A stretch of DNA of 64,000 bases from Planosporangium spinosum (GTDB lineage Bacteria; Actinomycetota; Actinomycetes; Mycobacteriales; Micromonosporaceae), in assembly GCF_049999945.1 (NCBI RefSeq), contig NZ_JBLYUB010000024.1, positions 44,746-108,745 on the forward strand. Reading direction: 5' to 3'. A program made the position numbers and the translations under genes. Shown piece by piece: positions 8,613-17,113 of this stretch. The notes beneath the pieces are model-generated. The model saw only the letters and a list, made by a program, of their open reading frames with translations. It did not search any database and was not told the origin of the DNA. How positions within the stretch are numbered: the first letter of the stretch is position 1; the number at the start of each line of letters is the position of its first letter.

Positions 8613-9479
8613 ATGGACTTTCTCAACGCCCTCGTCCAGGGGCTGCTCATCGGCGGTCTCTACGCACTGTTCGCCACCGGCCTGTCGTTGATGTTCGGCG
8701 TCATGCGGATCGTCAACCTGGCCCACGGCGACCTCGCGGTGGTTGCCTCGTTCCTGGCGGTGGCGCTGATCAGCGGCACCGGCCTACCCCTGTGGTTCGT
8801 GCTGGTGGTGACGGTTCCGTTGTTCGCGGTGCTCGGCTACCTGACCCAGCGGGTACTTCTTCAGAAGAGCCTCAAGTCGGGTCCGCTGGCCACGCTGTTG
8901 GTCACCTTCGGCTTGTCGATCGTGCTGCAGAACGTACTGCTGGAGATCTTCTCCGCCGACACCCGCACCCTGGACGGCGGATCGTTCGCGACCGGCTCGT
9001 TCAAGCTCACCGGCTCCATCTCCATCGGGTACCTGTCGCTGGCCACGTTCGGACTGGCTGTCGTAGTGCTGACCGGGATCCAGTTGTTCCTGTCCCGCAC
9101 CGGCCTGGGCCGCATGCTCCGGGCGTCCTCCGACGACCCCGAGACGGCCAACCTGGTCGGTGGGGACAGCCGGCACATCTACGGCATCGCCACGGCCATC
9201 GCGTTCGCGACCGTCGCGATCGCCGGGCTGATGTTCGCGATGCGTTCGTCGTTCGATCCGTCGATCGGTCCCTCCCGGCTGATCTTCGCCTTCGAGGCGG
9301 TCGTCATCGGCGGCCTCGGGTCGCTGTGGGGCACCCTGCTGGGCGGCATCGTCCTCGGCGTCACCCAGTCGGTCGGTGCGCAGATCGATCCGGCCCTGAC
9401 GCTGCTCGCGGGCCACCTGATCTTCCTCGCTGTGCTGGCCTTCCGGCCGCAGGGCCTCATCGCAGGACGGAAAGCATGA
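8613..9479 (+). CDS. Branched-chain-type ABC transporter permease, LivH-like
   Basis: A 288-aa inner-membrane permease. It opens with the family hallmark MDFLNALVQGLLIGGLYAL, has about eight hydrophobic segments, and contains the cytoplasmic coupling region GLGRMLRASSDDPETA. The ATG at 8613 starts one base after the preceding stop, and the end overlaps the next permease by ATGA. Confidence 0.9.
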   Translation: MDFLNALVQGLLIGGLYALFATGLSLMFGVMRIVNLAHGDLAVVASFLAVALISGTGLPLWFVLVVTVPLFAVLGYLTQRVLLQKSLKSGPLATLLVTFGLSIVLQNVLLEIFSADTRTLDGGSFATGSFKLTGSISIGYLSLATFGLAVVVLTGIQLFLSRTGLGRMLRASSDDPETANLVGGDSRHIYGIATAIAFATVAIAGLMFAMRSSFDPSIGPSRLIFAFEAVVIGGLGSLWGTLLGGIVLGVTQSVGAQIDPALTLLAGHLIFLAVLAFRPQGLIAGRKA

Positions 9480-10516
9480 CCATCTCCGAGACGCTGACCT
9501 CACGGGCCGCCGCCGCGGTCGACGTGAGCCGGGCCGCACGGTCGTCGAAGTTGTCGGCGCTGGTGATGCTGGCCGCTGTCGCGGTCCTGTGCGCGCTGCC
9601 GTTCCTGGTGTTCGCCAAGGTGACGGACACGCTGGTGAACCTGTTCGTGCTGATCGCGCTGGCGAGCATGTGGAACCTGCTCGCGGGCTTCGGCGGCCTG
9701 GTCTCGGTCGGCCAGCAGGCCTACATCGGGATCGGCGCCTACAGCGTGATCGCGTTCGCCGATCAGGGCGTCCAGCCCTACCTTGCGGTGGTCCTCGCCG
9801 CGGTGACCTGCGCGATCTTCGCGGTACCCACGTCGTGGCTGGCCTTCCGCCTGCGCGGCGACTACTTCGCCGTCGGCACCTGGGTGATCGCGGAGGTCTA
9901 CCGGCTGCTCGTGGTACGCGTCGACAGCCTCGGCGGCGCCAGCGGCAAGAGCCTGTCCGGACTGTCCGGCATCGACCAGACGCTGCGCGGCGCGTTGACG
10001 TACTGGATCGCGCTCGGGCTCGCCCTTGCCTCGATCGCGGCCGGCTACCTGCTGCTGCGAGGCCGGCTCGGCCTGTCGCTGATGGCGGTCCGCGACGAGG
10101 AGACCGCGGCCAGCTCGGTCGGGATCGACGTACGCCGGGCCAAACTCCTGGTGTACCTGGTCTCCGCGGCCGGCTGCGGCGCGGCCGGCGGCGTGATCAC
10201 CGTGAGCTCGCTCAGTGTGAACCCCGACGCCATCTTCAGCGTCCAGTGGTCGGCGTACATGATCTTCATCGTCGTCATCGGAGGTATCGGGTTCATCGAG
10301 GGCCCGCTGCTGGGTGCGGTGGTCTTCTTCGCGCTGCAGCAACTCCTCTCCGACTACGGGTCGTGGTACCTGGTGCTGCTCGGCGCCGTCGGCATGGCGG
10401 CCGCGCTCTGGCTGCCGCGCGGGCTGTGGGGCGTGGTGCGCGACCGTACCGGCCTGAGCCTGTTCCCCGTCGGGTACTTCGTCCGGACCCGGGCCGCCAA
10501 TGCCGACTCCCACTGA
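9476..10516 (+). CDS. Branched-chain-type ABC transporter permease, LivM-like
   Basis: A 346-aa multi-spanning permease with the LivM-type segments MWNLLAGFGGLVSVGQQA and GDYFAVGTWVIAEVYRLLV. The ATG at 9476 overlaps the LivH-like stop. The last 17 bases overlap the amidase gene in another frame, so transport and amide hydrolysis genes are coupled. It forms the channel together with the LivH-like protein. Confidence 0.9.
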   Translation: MTISETLTSRAAAAVDVSRAARSSKLSALVMLAAVAVLCALPFLVFAKVTDTLVNLFVLIALASMWNLLAGFGGLVSVGQQAYIGIGAYSVIAFADQGVQPYLAVVLAAVTCAIFAVPTSWLAFRLRGDYFAVGTWVIAEVYRLLVVRVDSLGGASGKSLSGLSGIDQTLRGALTYWIALGLALASIAAGYLLLRGRLGLSLMAVRDEETAASSVGIDVRRAKLLVYLVSAAGCGAAGGVITVSSLSVNPDAIFSVQWSAYMIFIVVIGGIGFIEGPLLGAVVFFALQQLLSDYGSWYLVLLGAVGMAAALWLPRGLWGVVRDRTGLSLFPVGYFVRTRAANADSH

Positions 10517-11885
10517 CACCGCGACGGCGGCCGCGGCGGCGATCGCGAGCGGTGAGCTGACACCGGTCGAGTTGACCGAGCTTCTACTCGAACGCATCGC
10601 GGCCACCGAGCCGTCGCTGCACGCGTACGCCACCGTCACCGCCGACCCGGCCCGTAAGCAGGCGGACCAGCTCACCGAGGAACTGTCACAGGGCCGCCGC
10701 CGCGGCCCGCTGCACGGCATCCCGGTGGGCATCAAGGACCTGATCGACACCGCCGGCATCGCGACGAGCTACGGTTCGCCCCGCTTCACCGGGCACGTTC
10801 CGGATTCCGACGCCACCGCCGTCTCGCGGCTACGCGACGCGGGCGTGGTGATCCTCGGCAAGCACACCACCCACGAACTCGCGTGGGGCGGCCGCACGGA
10901 CAGCGCCTTCTTCGGGCCGACCCACAACCCGTACCGGCACGGCCACATCCCCGGTGGGTCCTCCGGCGGTTCGGCCGCCTCCGTCGTCGCCGGCAGCTCC
11001 CTCGGGGCGCTCGGCTCCGACACCGCCGGCAGTGTGCGGATTCCCGCCGCGCTGAGCGGCTGCGTCGGTTTCAAGCCCAGCCGGGGCAGGATCCCGCTCG
11101 ACGGGGTGCTGCCGCTGGCACCGTCGCTGGATCACCTCGGCGTGCTGGCGCGGACGGTCGACGACGCCGCGCTGCTCATGGACGGGCTCGCCGCCTCGAC
11201 ACCTGCGGCGGCGCAGCGAGAGCCGGGAAGGCCGCTGCGGATCGGCTGGCTCGGCGGCTGGTACGACGCGGTCCTGGCCCCCGAGGTGCGGGCCGCCCTG
11301 GCCACGACCCGGGCCCTCCTCGAAAACGAGGGCCTGCACGTCGACGACGTCACGATTCCCGACGAGCCGCTGATGCCGGAGGCGCTGCTCGCCCGGATCG
11401 TCGGAGAGGCCGGTTCCTTCCACCGCGCCGCTTTCGAGCAGGACCCGACCCTGTTCGGTGCGGACATCGCCGAGCTCATGCGACTGCCGGCACCCGGCGA
11501 GGAGCAGGTCGACCGAAACGAAGCTGCCCTGAGCCGGCTGGTCGCCGCCCTGCTGGCGGCGCTGCGCTCATACGACGTGCTGGCCAGCGCCACCGTGCCG
11601 GTGACGGCGCCGCAGATCGGCGCGCACACGCTGTCCGTAGCAGGCCAGGACTGGCCGGTCGAGTTCGTCCTGACGCGGCTCACCTCACCGTTCAACGCCG
11701 CCGGGCTGCCCGCGCTGTCCCTGCCGGTGGCGCTGGCCGGAGGTCTGCCGGTCGGGTTGCAGCTGGCCGGACCCGCGCGCGGCGACGCTCTCGTACTCCA
11801 GGCGGCCCGGCTGGTGGAGCAGTTGTGTCCCCCGCTGCCCCGGCCCGCCATTCCCCAACCCATCAGCCAGGGAGGATCTCGATGA
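10500..11885 (+). CDS. Amidase, amidase-signature (GatA) family
   Basis: A 461-aa hydrolase with the Ser-cisSer-Lys triad visible: lysine in GIPVGIKDLID (about residue 80), serine in GGSSGGSAAS (about 155) and the nucleophile serine in LGSDTAGSVRIP (about 179). The length is normal for the family. No GatB or GatC is nearby, so this is a stand-alone catabolic amidase rather than the tRNA amidotransferase. It overlaps the permease gene upstream and the alcohol dehydrogenase start downstream. Hydrolysis of an imported aryl amide to the acid is the natural inference; the substrate is not proven. Confidence 0.87.
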   Translation: MPTPTDTATAAAAAIASGELTPVELTELLLERIAATEPSLHAYATVTADPARKQADQLTEELSQGRRRGPLHGIPVGIKDLIDTAGIATSYGSPRFTGHVPDSDATAVSRLRDAGVVILGKHTTHELAWGGRTDSAFFGPTHNPYRHGHIPGGSSGGSAASVVAGSSLGALGSDTAGSVRIPAALSGCVGFKPSRGRIPLDGVLPLAPSLDHLGVLARTVDDAALLMDGLAASTPAAAQREPGRPLRIGWLGGWYDAVLAPEVRAALATTRALLENEGLHVDDVTIPDEPLMPEALLARIVGEAGSFHRAAFEQDPTLFGADIAELMRLPAPGEEQVDRNEAALSRLVAALLAALRSYDVLASATVPVTAPQIGAHTLSVAGQDWPVEFVLTRLTSPFNAAGLPALSLPVALAGGLPVGLQLAGPARGDALVLQAARLVEQLCPPLPRPAIPQPISQGGSR

Positions 11886-12997
11886 AGGTGACCGCCGCCG
11901 TCGTCGACGAGCTCGACGGCCCGTTCCGCGTGGAGGAACTCGAGCTCGACGAGCCGGGCCCGGGCGAAGCCCTGGTGAAGATCGTCGCGTCCGGTATCTG
12001 CCACACCGACTCCATCACCAGGCACGGCGACCTCCCGATGCCGTTCCCTAGCGTGCTCGGCCACGAGGGCGCGGGCGAGGTGGTCGCCGTCGGCGAAGGC
12101 GTCACGGCCGTACGCCCGGGCGACCACGTGGTGATCGGGTGGCCGTCCTGCGGACAGTGCCGCAACTGCCGTGACGGCGAGCCGCGCTACTGTGCCCGCC
12201 TCGGCGAGGCGCTCTGCGGTGGCGGTCGTCTGCTCGGTCCGCGCGCCGGTGAGAGCGCCCTGCGCCGCCCGGACGGATCGGGAGTACACAGCCACTTCTT
12301 CGGACAGTCGTCCTTCTCGACCTACGCCCTCACCTGGGCCGACGCCCTCGTCGTCGTACCCGACGACGCTCCGTTGGAGATCCTCGGCCCACTCGCCTGC
12401 GGGATCTCCACCGGGGCGGGAGCCGTCATGAACACGCTCCGCCCCGGTCCCGGCGCCAGCCTGGTGGTGTACGGCGTCGGCGCGGTGGGTCTGGCCGCGG
12501 TGATGGCGGCCCGGCTCTCCCCGGCCACCCGGATCATCGCCGTGGACCGGCACCCGGAGCGCCTGAAGCTCGCCGAAGAACTCGGTGCCACCGACACCGT
12601 GAACGCCGCCGAGGTCGACCCCGTCGCCGAGGTACACCGCCGCTGCGGCGGTCCGGCCGACTTCTCCCTGGAATGCACCGGCGTGATCTCCGTCGTGCGT
12701 CAGGCCGTCGACAGTGTCGGCATGCTCGGCACCTGCGTGCTGATCGGCGGCGCACCCGCCGGCGCGGAGTTCAGCGTCGACCACCTGACCACGCTGTGGG
12801 GCAAGCGCATCGTCGGCACCCTGGGCGGCAGCGGCCGCAGCGAGACGCTGATCGGCACCCTGGTCGAGCTGCACCGGCAGGGCCGGTTCCCGTTCGACCG
12901 GCTGGTGCGGTTCTACGACCTCGCAGACATCGACAAGGCGCTCGAGGACAGCCACCGGGGCAGCGTGCTCAAGCCCGTTCTGCGGATGAACCACTGA
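11882..12997 (+). CDS. Zinc-dependent aryl-alcohol dehydrogenase (MDR family)
   Basis: A 371-aa medium-chain dehydrogenase. Catalytic zinc ligands are seen in SGICHTDSI and GHEGAGEVV; the structural zinc loop is CGQCRNCRDGEPRYC; the nucleotide fold begins VVYGVGAVGLAAVMAA. A 20-30 residue insertion before HSHFFGQSSFSTYA and the GQSSF motif are typical of benzyl/aryl alcohol dehydrogenases (XylB/AreB type). A GGAGG site at about 11872 precedes the ATG, which overlaps the amidase stop. The expected reaction is aryl alcohol to aryl aldehyde with NAD, feeding the dehydrogenase encoded next. Confidence 0.88.
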   Translation: MKVTAAVVDELDGPFRVEELELDEPGPGEALVKIVASGICHTDSITRHGDLPMPFPSVLGHEGAGEVVAVGEGVTAVRPGDHVVIGWPSCGQCRNCRDGEPRYCARLGEALCGGGRLLGPRAGESALRRPDGSGVHSHFFGQSSFSTYALTWADALVVVPDDAPLEILGPLACGISTGAGAVMNTLRPGPGASLVVYGVGAVGLAAVMAARLSPATRIIAVDRHPERLKLAEELGATDTVNAAEVDPVAEVHRRCGGPADFSLECTGVISVVRQAVDSVGMLGTCVLIGGAPAGAEFSVDHLTTLWGKRIVGTLGGSGRSETLIGTLVELHRQGRFPFDRLVRFYDLADIDKALEDSHRGSVLKPVLRMNH

Positions 12998-13023
12998 CAA
13001 GGACACGAGGAAGGAAGCACGCT

Positions 13024-14487
13024 GTGGGACTGCTCGACGGCGTCGACTGGCAGGGAAAGATCTTCAAGAATGGCGAGTGGACCGCCGGCCGGGGAGGCGA
13101 CTACCCGGTCGTCGAGCCGGCCACCGGTGCCGAGCTCGGCCGGATGGGTCTGGCGACACCTGAGGATGTCGCCGAGGCCGGCGTCCGCGCCGTCGCGGCC
13201 CAGAAGGAGTGGGCGGCCCTGCCCCACACCGCTCGGGCCGCGGTGCTGCGCAAGGCCGGCGATCTGTGGCAGCAGCACGCCGCGGAGATCAGCGGCTGGA
13301 ACATCCGCGAGGTCGGCGCGGTCCCCGGGATGGCCGGGTTCGCCCTGCACGTCGCCGCGGAGGAGTGCTACGAGGCGTCCTCGCTGCCCGGCCGGGCGCT
13401 CGGGGAGGTACTGCCGTCCGAGCAGCCGCGGCTGTCGATGGCGCGCCGTATGCCGGCCGGCGTGGTCAGCGTCATCTCGCCGTTCAACGTGCCGATCATC
13501 CTGGGCATCCGGTCCGTGGCTCCCGCGCTCGCGCTCGGCAACGCGGTGATCCTCAAGCCGGACCCGCGCACCGCGGTCACCGGCGGCACGCTCATGGCGC
13601 GCATCTTCGAGGAGGCCGGGCTGCCGCCGGGCGTGCTGCAGATGCTGCCCGGCGGCGCCGACGTCGGCGAGGCGGTCGTCACCGACCCGAACATCCGGGT
13701 CATCTCGTTCACCGGCTCCACCCCGGTCGGCCGCCGGATCGGCGAGCTCGCCGGCAAGCACCTGAAGCGGGCACACCTCGAGCTCGGCGGCAACTCCGCG
13801 CTGCTGGTGCTCGATGATGCCGACGTGGACGCGGCGGTCAACCTGGCCGCCTGGGGCTCGTTCTTCCACCAGGGCCAGATCTGCATGACCACCGGCCGGC
13901 ACCTCGTCTCCGACCGGGTGTACGACGAGTTCGTCGAGCGGCTCGCGGACAAGGCCGGGCAACTCCCGGTCGGTAATCCGGCGACCGAGGAGGTCGCGCT
14001 CGGCCCGATCATCGACGCGGGACAGCGTGACAAGATCCACCGCATGGTCACGGCCAGCGTCGACCAGGGCGCGACGCTCGCGGCCGGCGGCTCCTACGAG
14101 GAGCTGTTCTACAAACCCACGGTGCTGACCGACGTACCGCTCACCGCCCCGGCCTTCGCCGAGGAGGTGTTCGGCCCGGTCGCGCCGGTCACCCGGGTGT
14201 CCTCAGTGGAGGAAGCCATCACGCTGGCCACCGCCAGCGAGTACGGGCTCTCGCTGGGCATCGTCACGCGTGACGTGATGCGCGGGCTCGCGGTCGCCGA
14301 ACAGATCCCCACCGGCATCGTGCACATCAACGACCAGACCGTCAACGACGAGGCCAACGCCCCGTTCGGTGGCGTACGGGCATCCGGCACCGGATCACGG
14401 TTCGGCGGCGCCCCCGCCAACATCGAGGCGTTCACCGAGACCCGATGGATCACCATGCGCGGCGAGCCCGCCAGGTATCCCTTCTAA
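13024..14487 (+). CDS. Benzaldehyde/vanillin-type dehydrogenase
   Basis: A 487-aa aldehyde dehydrogenase starting at a GTG (GTGGGACTGCTCG) 26 bp after the alcohol dehydrogenase. The catalytic residues are intact: general-base glutamate in LELGGNSAL, nucleophile cysteine in GQICMTTGRH, NAD loop GSTPVGRRIGELAG. The C-terminal VHINDQTVNDEANAPFGG is characteristic of benzaldehyde and vanillin dehydrogenases. It is the last gene of the importer-amidase-oxidation operon, just before a strong terminator. It should convert the aryl aldehyde to the acid that the ligase at 24895-26496 can activate. Unlike its paralogue at 3128-4621, it keeps the catalytic glutamate. Confidence 0.88.
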   Translation: MGLLDGVDWQGKIFKNGEWTAGRGGDYPVVEPATGAELGRMGLATPEDVAEAGVRAVAAQKEWAALPHTARAAVLRKAGDLWQQHAAEISGWNIREVGAVPGMAGFALHVAAEECYEASSLPGRALGEVLPSEQPRLSMARRMPAGVVSVISPFNVPIILGIRSVAPALALGNAVILKPDPRTAVTGGTLMARIFEEAGLPPGVLQMLPGGADVGEAVVTDPNIRVISFTGSTPVGRRIGELAGKHLKRAHLELGGNSALLVLDDADVDAAVNLAAWGSFFHQGQICMTTGRHLVSDRVYDEFVERLADKAGQLPVGNPATEEVALGPIIDAGQRDKIHRMVTASVDQGATLAAGGSYEELFYKPTVLTDVPLTAPAFAEEVFGPVAPVTRVSSVEEAITLATASEYGLSLGIVTRDVMRGLAVAEQIPTGIVHINDQTVNDEANAPFGGVRASGTGSRFGGAPANIEAFTETRWITMRGEPARYPF

Positions 14488-14534
14488 CGTCCGTACAGGA
14501 TGAGAGATGCGGTTCGGGTAGACAGATAGCGAGG

Positions 14535-14567
14535 TCGGGGTGCCGGTAAGGCGTACCGGCACCCCGA
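14535..14567. terminator. Strong bidirectional hairpin terminator
   Basis: Perfect 14-bp arms (14535-14548 and 14554-14567) with a 5-nt AGGCG loop. It lies between the convergent benzaldehyde dehydrogenase operon and the SpoIID-type gene, and so probably ends transcripts from both sides. Confidence 0.75.
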
Positions 14568-14603
14568 GATGAACGGCGGACCACCCGGTGGGGTAGGTGA
14601 CCG

Positions 14604-15542
14604 TCAGGACAGAGCGATGTCCGTGTAGTAATAGCGCAGGATGTACCGGAAGTCGTGGCCGGCGTTGGCGAGGTCACGCGAGCCGTACTGCGACATCCAG
14701 TTCCCGTCCACCCAGGCACCGCAGGCGGTCGTGGTCGAGCAGTACTGCGCCGCCAGGATGTTTCCGTTGCGGGTCATCCGGGTCGACCAGGTCCGGTCGA
14801 CGGCGGCGGACGTCGACGACTGCGCCGACGACGGCTTGTACACCTGGTCGCCGGTGTCGTCCCGGACGTCGTAGCACTGGCCGCCCGGGGTCTTGCGGGT
14901 CGAATGCAGCGCCCAGTACCAGGCGTAGCTCTTGACGGCGACGGCGCCGGCGTCCAATGAGGCGTTCGGCCAGCTCGGCACCCACTCGTTCGGGAGGACG
15001 TTCTTGACGTACGTCTTGAAATCGACCCGGTCCACTCGCCCCAGGCCGACCCGGTAGACCAGGATCGAGGTCGGCAGGGTGGTGTTGGTGCCGTCGGTCT
15101 TGCACCCCGTCGGGGGTGTCCCATCCAGTAGCTCGTGCGAGGCATTGTTGTTCTTCAGCGTGGCGTTGAGGTTGCCCTTCGCGCCGGGTGCGAAGTCCTG
15201 GCTCGCCCCGGCGAAGTTGCTGTTGAAGTAGACCCGCACCGTCTTGCTGGTGCGGTTCCACACCGACGCCGCGTTGTTCTTCACGCACACGCCCTGGCCG
15301 TTGCCGGCACCCTTGAACTCGTAGCAGGACGGCTGGGTCGTGCCGTAGTCGTCCAGGGAGTCGGTGAAGTCCGAGACCGAACCTGCCTCGTTGCTGTTGT
15401 AGTAGTAGCAGAACTCGCCGCTGTCGCAGGTCCCGTCACGGCCGGCGGCGAAGGCCGGACCGGCCACCACCGTCGCTCCCGCGAGCGCTGCCACAACCAC
15501 GGCCAGAATGCCGAGTACCTTCCTGCGGAAGAACATCTCCAC
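14604..15542 (-). CDS. Secreted protein: I36 inhibitor-like module fused to SpoIID/LytB domain
   Basis: A 312-aa secreted protein. A signal peptide (about residues 1-32, ending AGPAFAAG) is followed by a cysteine-containing peptidase-inhibitor I36-like module (about 33-135) and a C-terminal SpoIID/LytB domain (about 155-305). In the latter, the segment VLPNEWVPSWP holds the glutamate expected for the lytic transglycosylase active site, followed by AGAVAVKSYAWY. SpoIID enzymes cleave peptidoglycan glycan strands lacking stem peptides. The I36 module is almost the same as that in the neighbouring CHAP protein, at both DNA and protein level. The two genes are 7 nt apart and probably co-transcribed. 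The start is GTG at 15542 or ATG at 15536. Confidence 0.85.
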   Translation of the reverse strand: MEMFFRRKVLGILAVVVAALAGATVVAGPAFAAGRDGTCDSGEFCYYYNSNEAGSVSDFTDSLDDYGTTQPSCYEFKGAGNGQGVCVKNNAASVWNRTSKTVRVYFNSNFAGASQDFAPGAKGNLNATLKNNNASHELLDGTPPTGCKTDGTNTTLPTSILVYRVGLGRVDRVDFKTYVKNVLPNEWVPSWPNASLDAGAVAVKSYAWYWALHSTRKTPGGQCYDVRDDTGDQVYKPSSAQSSTSAAVDRTWSTRMTRNGNILAAQYCSTTTACGAWVDGNWMSQYGSRDLANAGHDFRYILRYYYTDIALS

Positions 15543-15549
15543 GTCCCGA

Positions 15550-16365
15550 TCAGAAGTGGAGCATGTGCTGGAAGTCGGCCTGGGCGCTGCTCACGTGCAC
15601 GTGTGAACGCGTGCCGTAGTGCAGCGGGTTGTTCCAGTTGTACTCCTCGACGTCGAAGGAGCCGTCGGAGTAGACCTTGTTCACGTAGGCGACGTGACCG
15701 ACCTTGTGGACGTCGTTGACGGCGATCGCGCCGACCGTTGGTGTCGTGTCGACCTTCACGCCGACCCGGCGGGCGGCGTCGTCCCAGGTACCGGCGTTAC
15801 CCCAGGTCGTCTTCCAGCTGTTGCTGAAGTTCGGGACGCCGAGCCGGCTCGCGATCCGCCACGCGGCGAAAGCGGTGCAGTTGTCCTGCACGAAGCCGCG
15901 CGCGTTACCGTCGTAGTCGTCGCGCGGGGTCTGCCCACCGCCCGTACTGCCGAGGAACTCGTGCGAGGCGTTGTTGTTCTTCAGCGTGGCGTTGAGGTTG
16001 CCCTTCGCGCCGGCCGCGAAGTCCTGGTAGCTTCCGGCGAAGTTGCTGTTGTAGTAGACCCGCACCGTCTTGCTGCTGCGGTTCCACACCGACGCCGCGT
16101 TGTTCTTCACGCACACGCCCTGGCCGTTGCCGGCGCCCTTGAACTCGTAGCAGGACGGCTGGGTCGTGCCGTAGTCGTCCAGGGAGTCGGTGAAGTCCGA
16201 GACCGAACCGGCCTCGTCGCTGTTGTAGTAGTAGCAGAACTCGCCGCTGTCGCAGACGCCGTCCCGGGACGCCGCGAGCGCGGGCGAACCGGTGGTCAGG
16301 AAGGACGAGGTGGTGATGGCCAGCGCGACGCCGGCGACGGTGAGAGCCTTGCGTAGGTTCAGCAT
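15550..16365 (-). CDS. Secreted protein: I36 inhibitor-like module fused to CHAP domain
   Basis: A 271-aa secreted protein. After a signal peptide (to about ALAAS, residue 33) comes an I36-like module (about 34-138) and a CHAP domain (about 150-271). The CHAP cysteine is in QDNCTAFAAWR and the histidine in HKVGHVAYVNKV, followed by an asparagine-rich segment (EEYNWNN). CHAP domains act as peptidoglycan amidases or endopeptidases. A GAGGA site precedes the ATG. The first half is nearly identical to the SpoIID-type protein downstream, which suggests recent duplication and swapping of the catalytic half. Confidence 0.87.
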   Translation of the reverse strand: MLNLRKALTVAGVALAITTSSFLTTGSPALAASRDGVCDSGEFCYYYNSDEAGSVSDFTDSLDDYGTTQPSCYEFKGAGNGQGVCVKNNAASVWNRSSKTVRVYYNSNFAGSYQDFAAGAKGNLNATLKNNNASHEFLGSTGGGQTPRDDYDGNARGFVQDNCTAFAAWRIASRLGVPNFSNSWKTTWGNAGTWDDAARRVGVKVDTTPTVGAIAVNDVHKVGHVAYVNKVYSDGSFDVEEYNWNNPLHYGTRSHVHVSSAQADFQHMLHF

Positions 16366-16442
16366 GTGTCCTCTTCGGATAGTGAGCGGTGATCGGTGAT
16401 CGGTGACTGGGTGCGCCTGTCGGTGTTCCGCGGGCGCCGGGG

Positions 16443-17113
16443 TCAGTGCGTGCGCTGGTACTCCTCCCAGGTGTGGATCGGGATCCGCGGCCCGTCGTCC
16501 GGGCCCCGGTTCGCAAGGCCGTTCAGGCCGAGGTAGTAGTCACCGGTCTGGTGCTGGGCCTGGCTGGACAGGTCGGTGTCGCTGATCGCCGCGGCGTGGA
16601 TGTGCCACGGCCAGTCGCCCTGGCTCGGGTCACGGACCCAGGGGCGAAGCCGACCTGGCGCAGCGCGCGGGCGACGGCGGTACGGGTGGCGGCGGACATC
16701 CCGGTGACGGCGACGTCGACCACGCCGCCGCCGTCGTGGGTGCCGGCCGAGGTCGGGTCGCCGCCAGGGTTGTACGAGCCCTGCTCGAGCACGAGGCGGA
16801 AGCCGAGCACACGCTCGGCCTCGGTGAGCATCGCCTGGGTACGGGCGTCGACGACGTACCCGTCGCGCGGGACCCGCGCGCCCGGCGTCAGCGTGTGGTC
16901 GGCGCGCCGGGGGTCGATCTGGGCGGCCAGCACGGTCGCCTCCATGTCGACGGTAGGCAGCGCAGCGGCCGTGGCCGGAAGTGCCGCGGCGGTGGACCAC
17001 ACCGGTCCGGAGGTCGCGGCGGACGCCGACGCCGCACTCGACGCCACGCCACCCACCACCGCGGCGGTCGCGAGCAACCCCGTGACGGCGGCCCGGATCC
17101 TTGTCATCGTCAT
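16443..17113 (-). pseudogene. M15-like peptidoglycan peptidase, frameshifted
   Basis: The ATG at 17113, preceded by GGAGGAAG, begins a signal peptide (TMTRIRAAVTGLLATAAVV). The catalytic part contains SAGTHDGGGVVDVAV in one frame and PWHIHAAAISD in the next, which together supply the H...D...HxH zinc ligands of an M15-type carboxypeptidase. The frames join at a C-run (16641-16644 on the plus strand): one extra C would restore GFAPWVRDPSQGDW. The gene is thus broken by one missing base, either a real recent mutation or a homopolymer sequencing error. It lies 77 nt upstream of the CHAP gene on the same strand, making a three-gene wall-hydrolase cluster. Confidence 0.7.
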
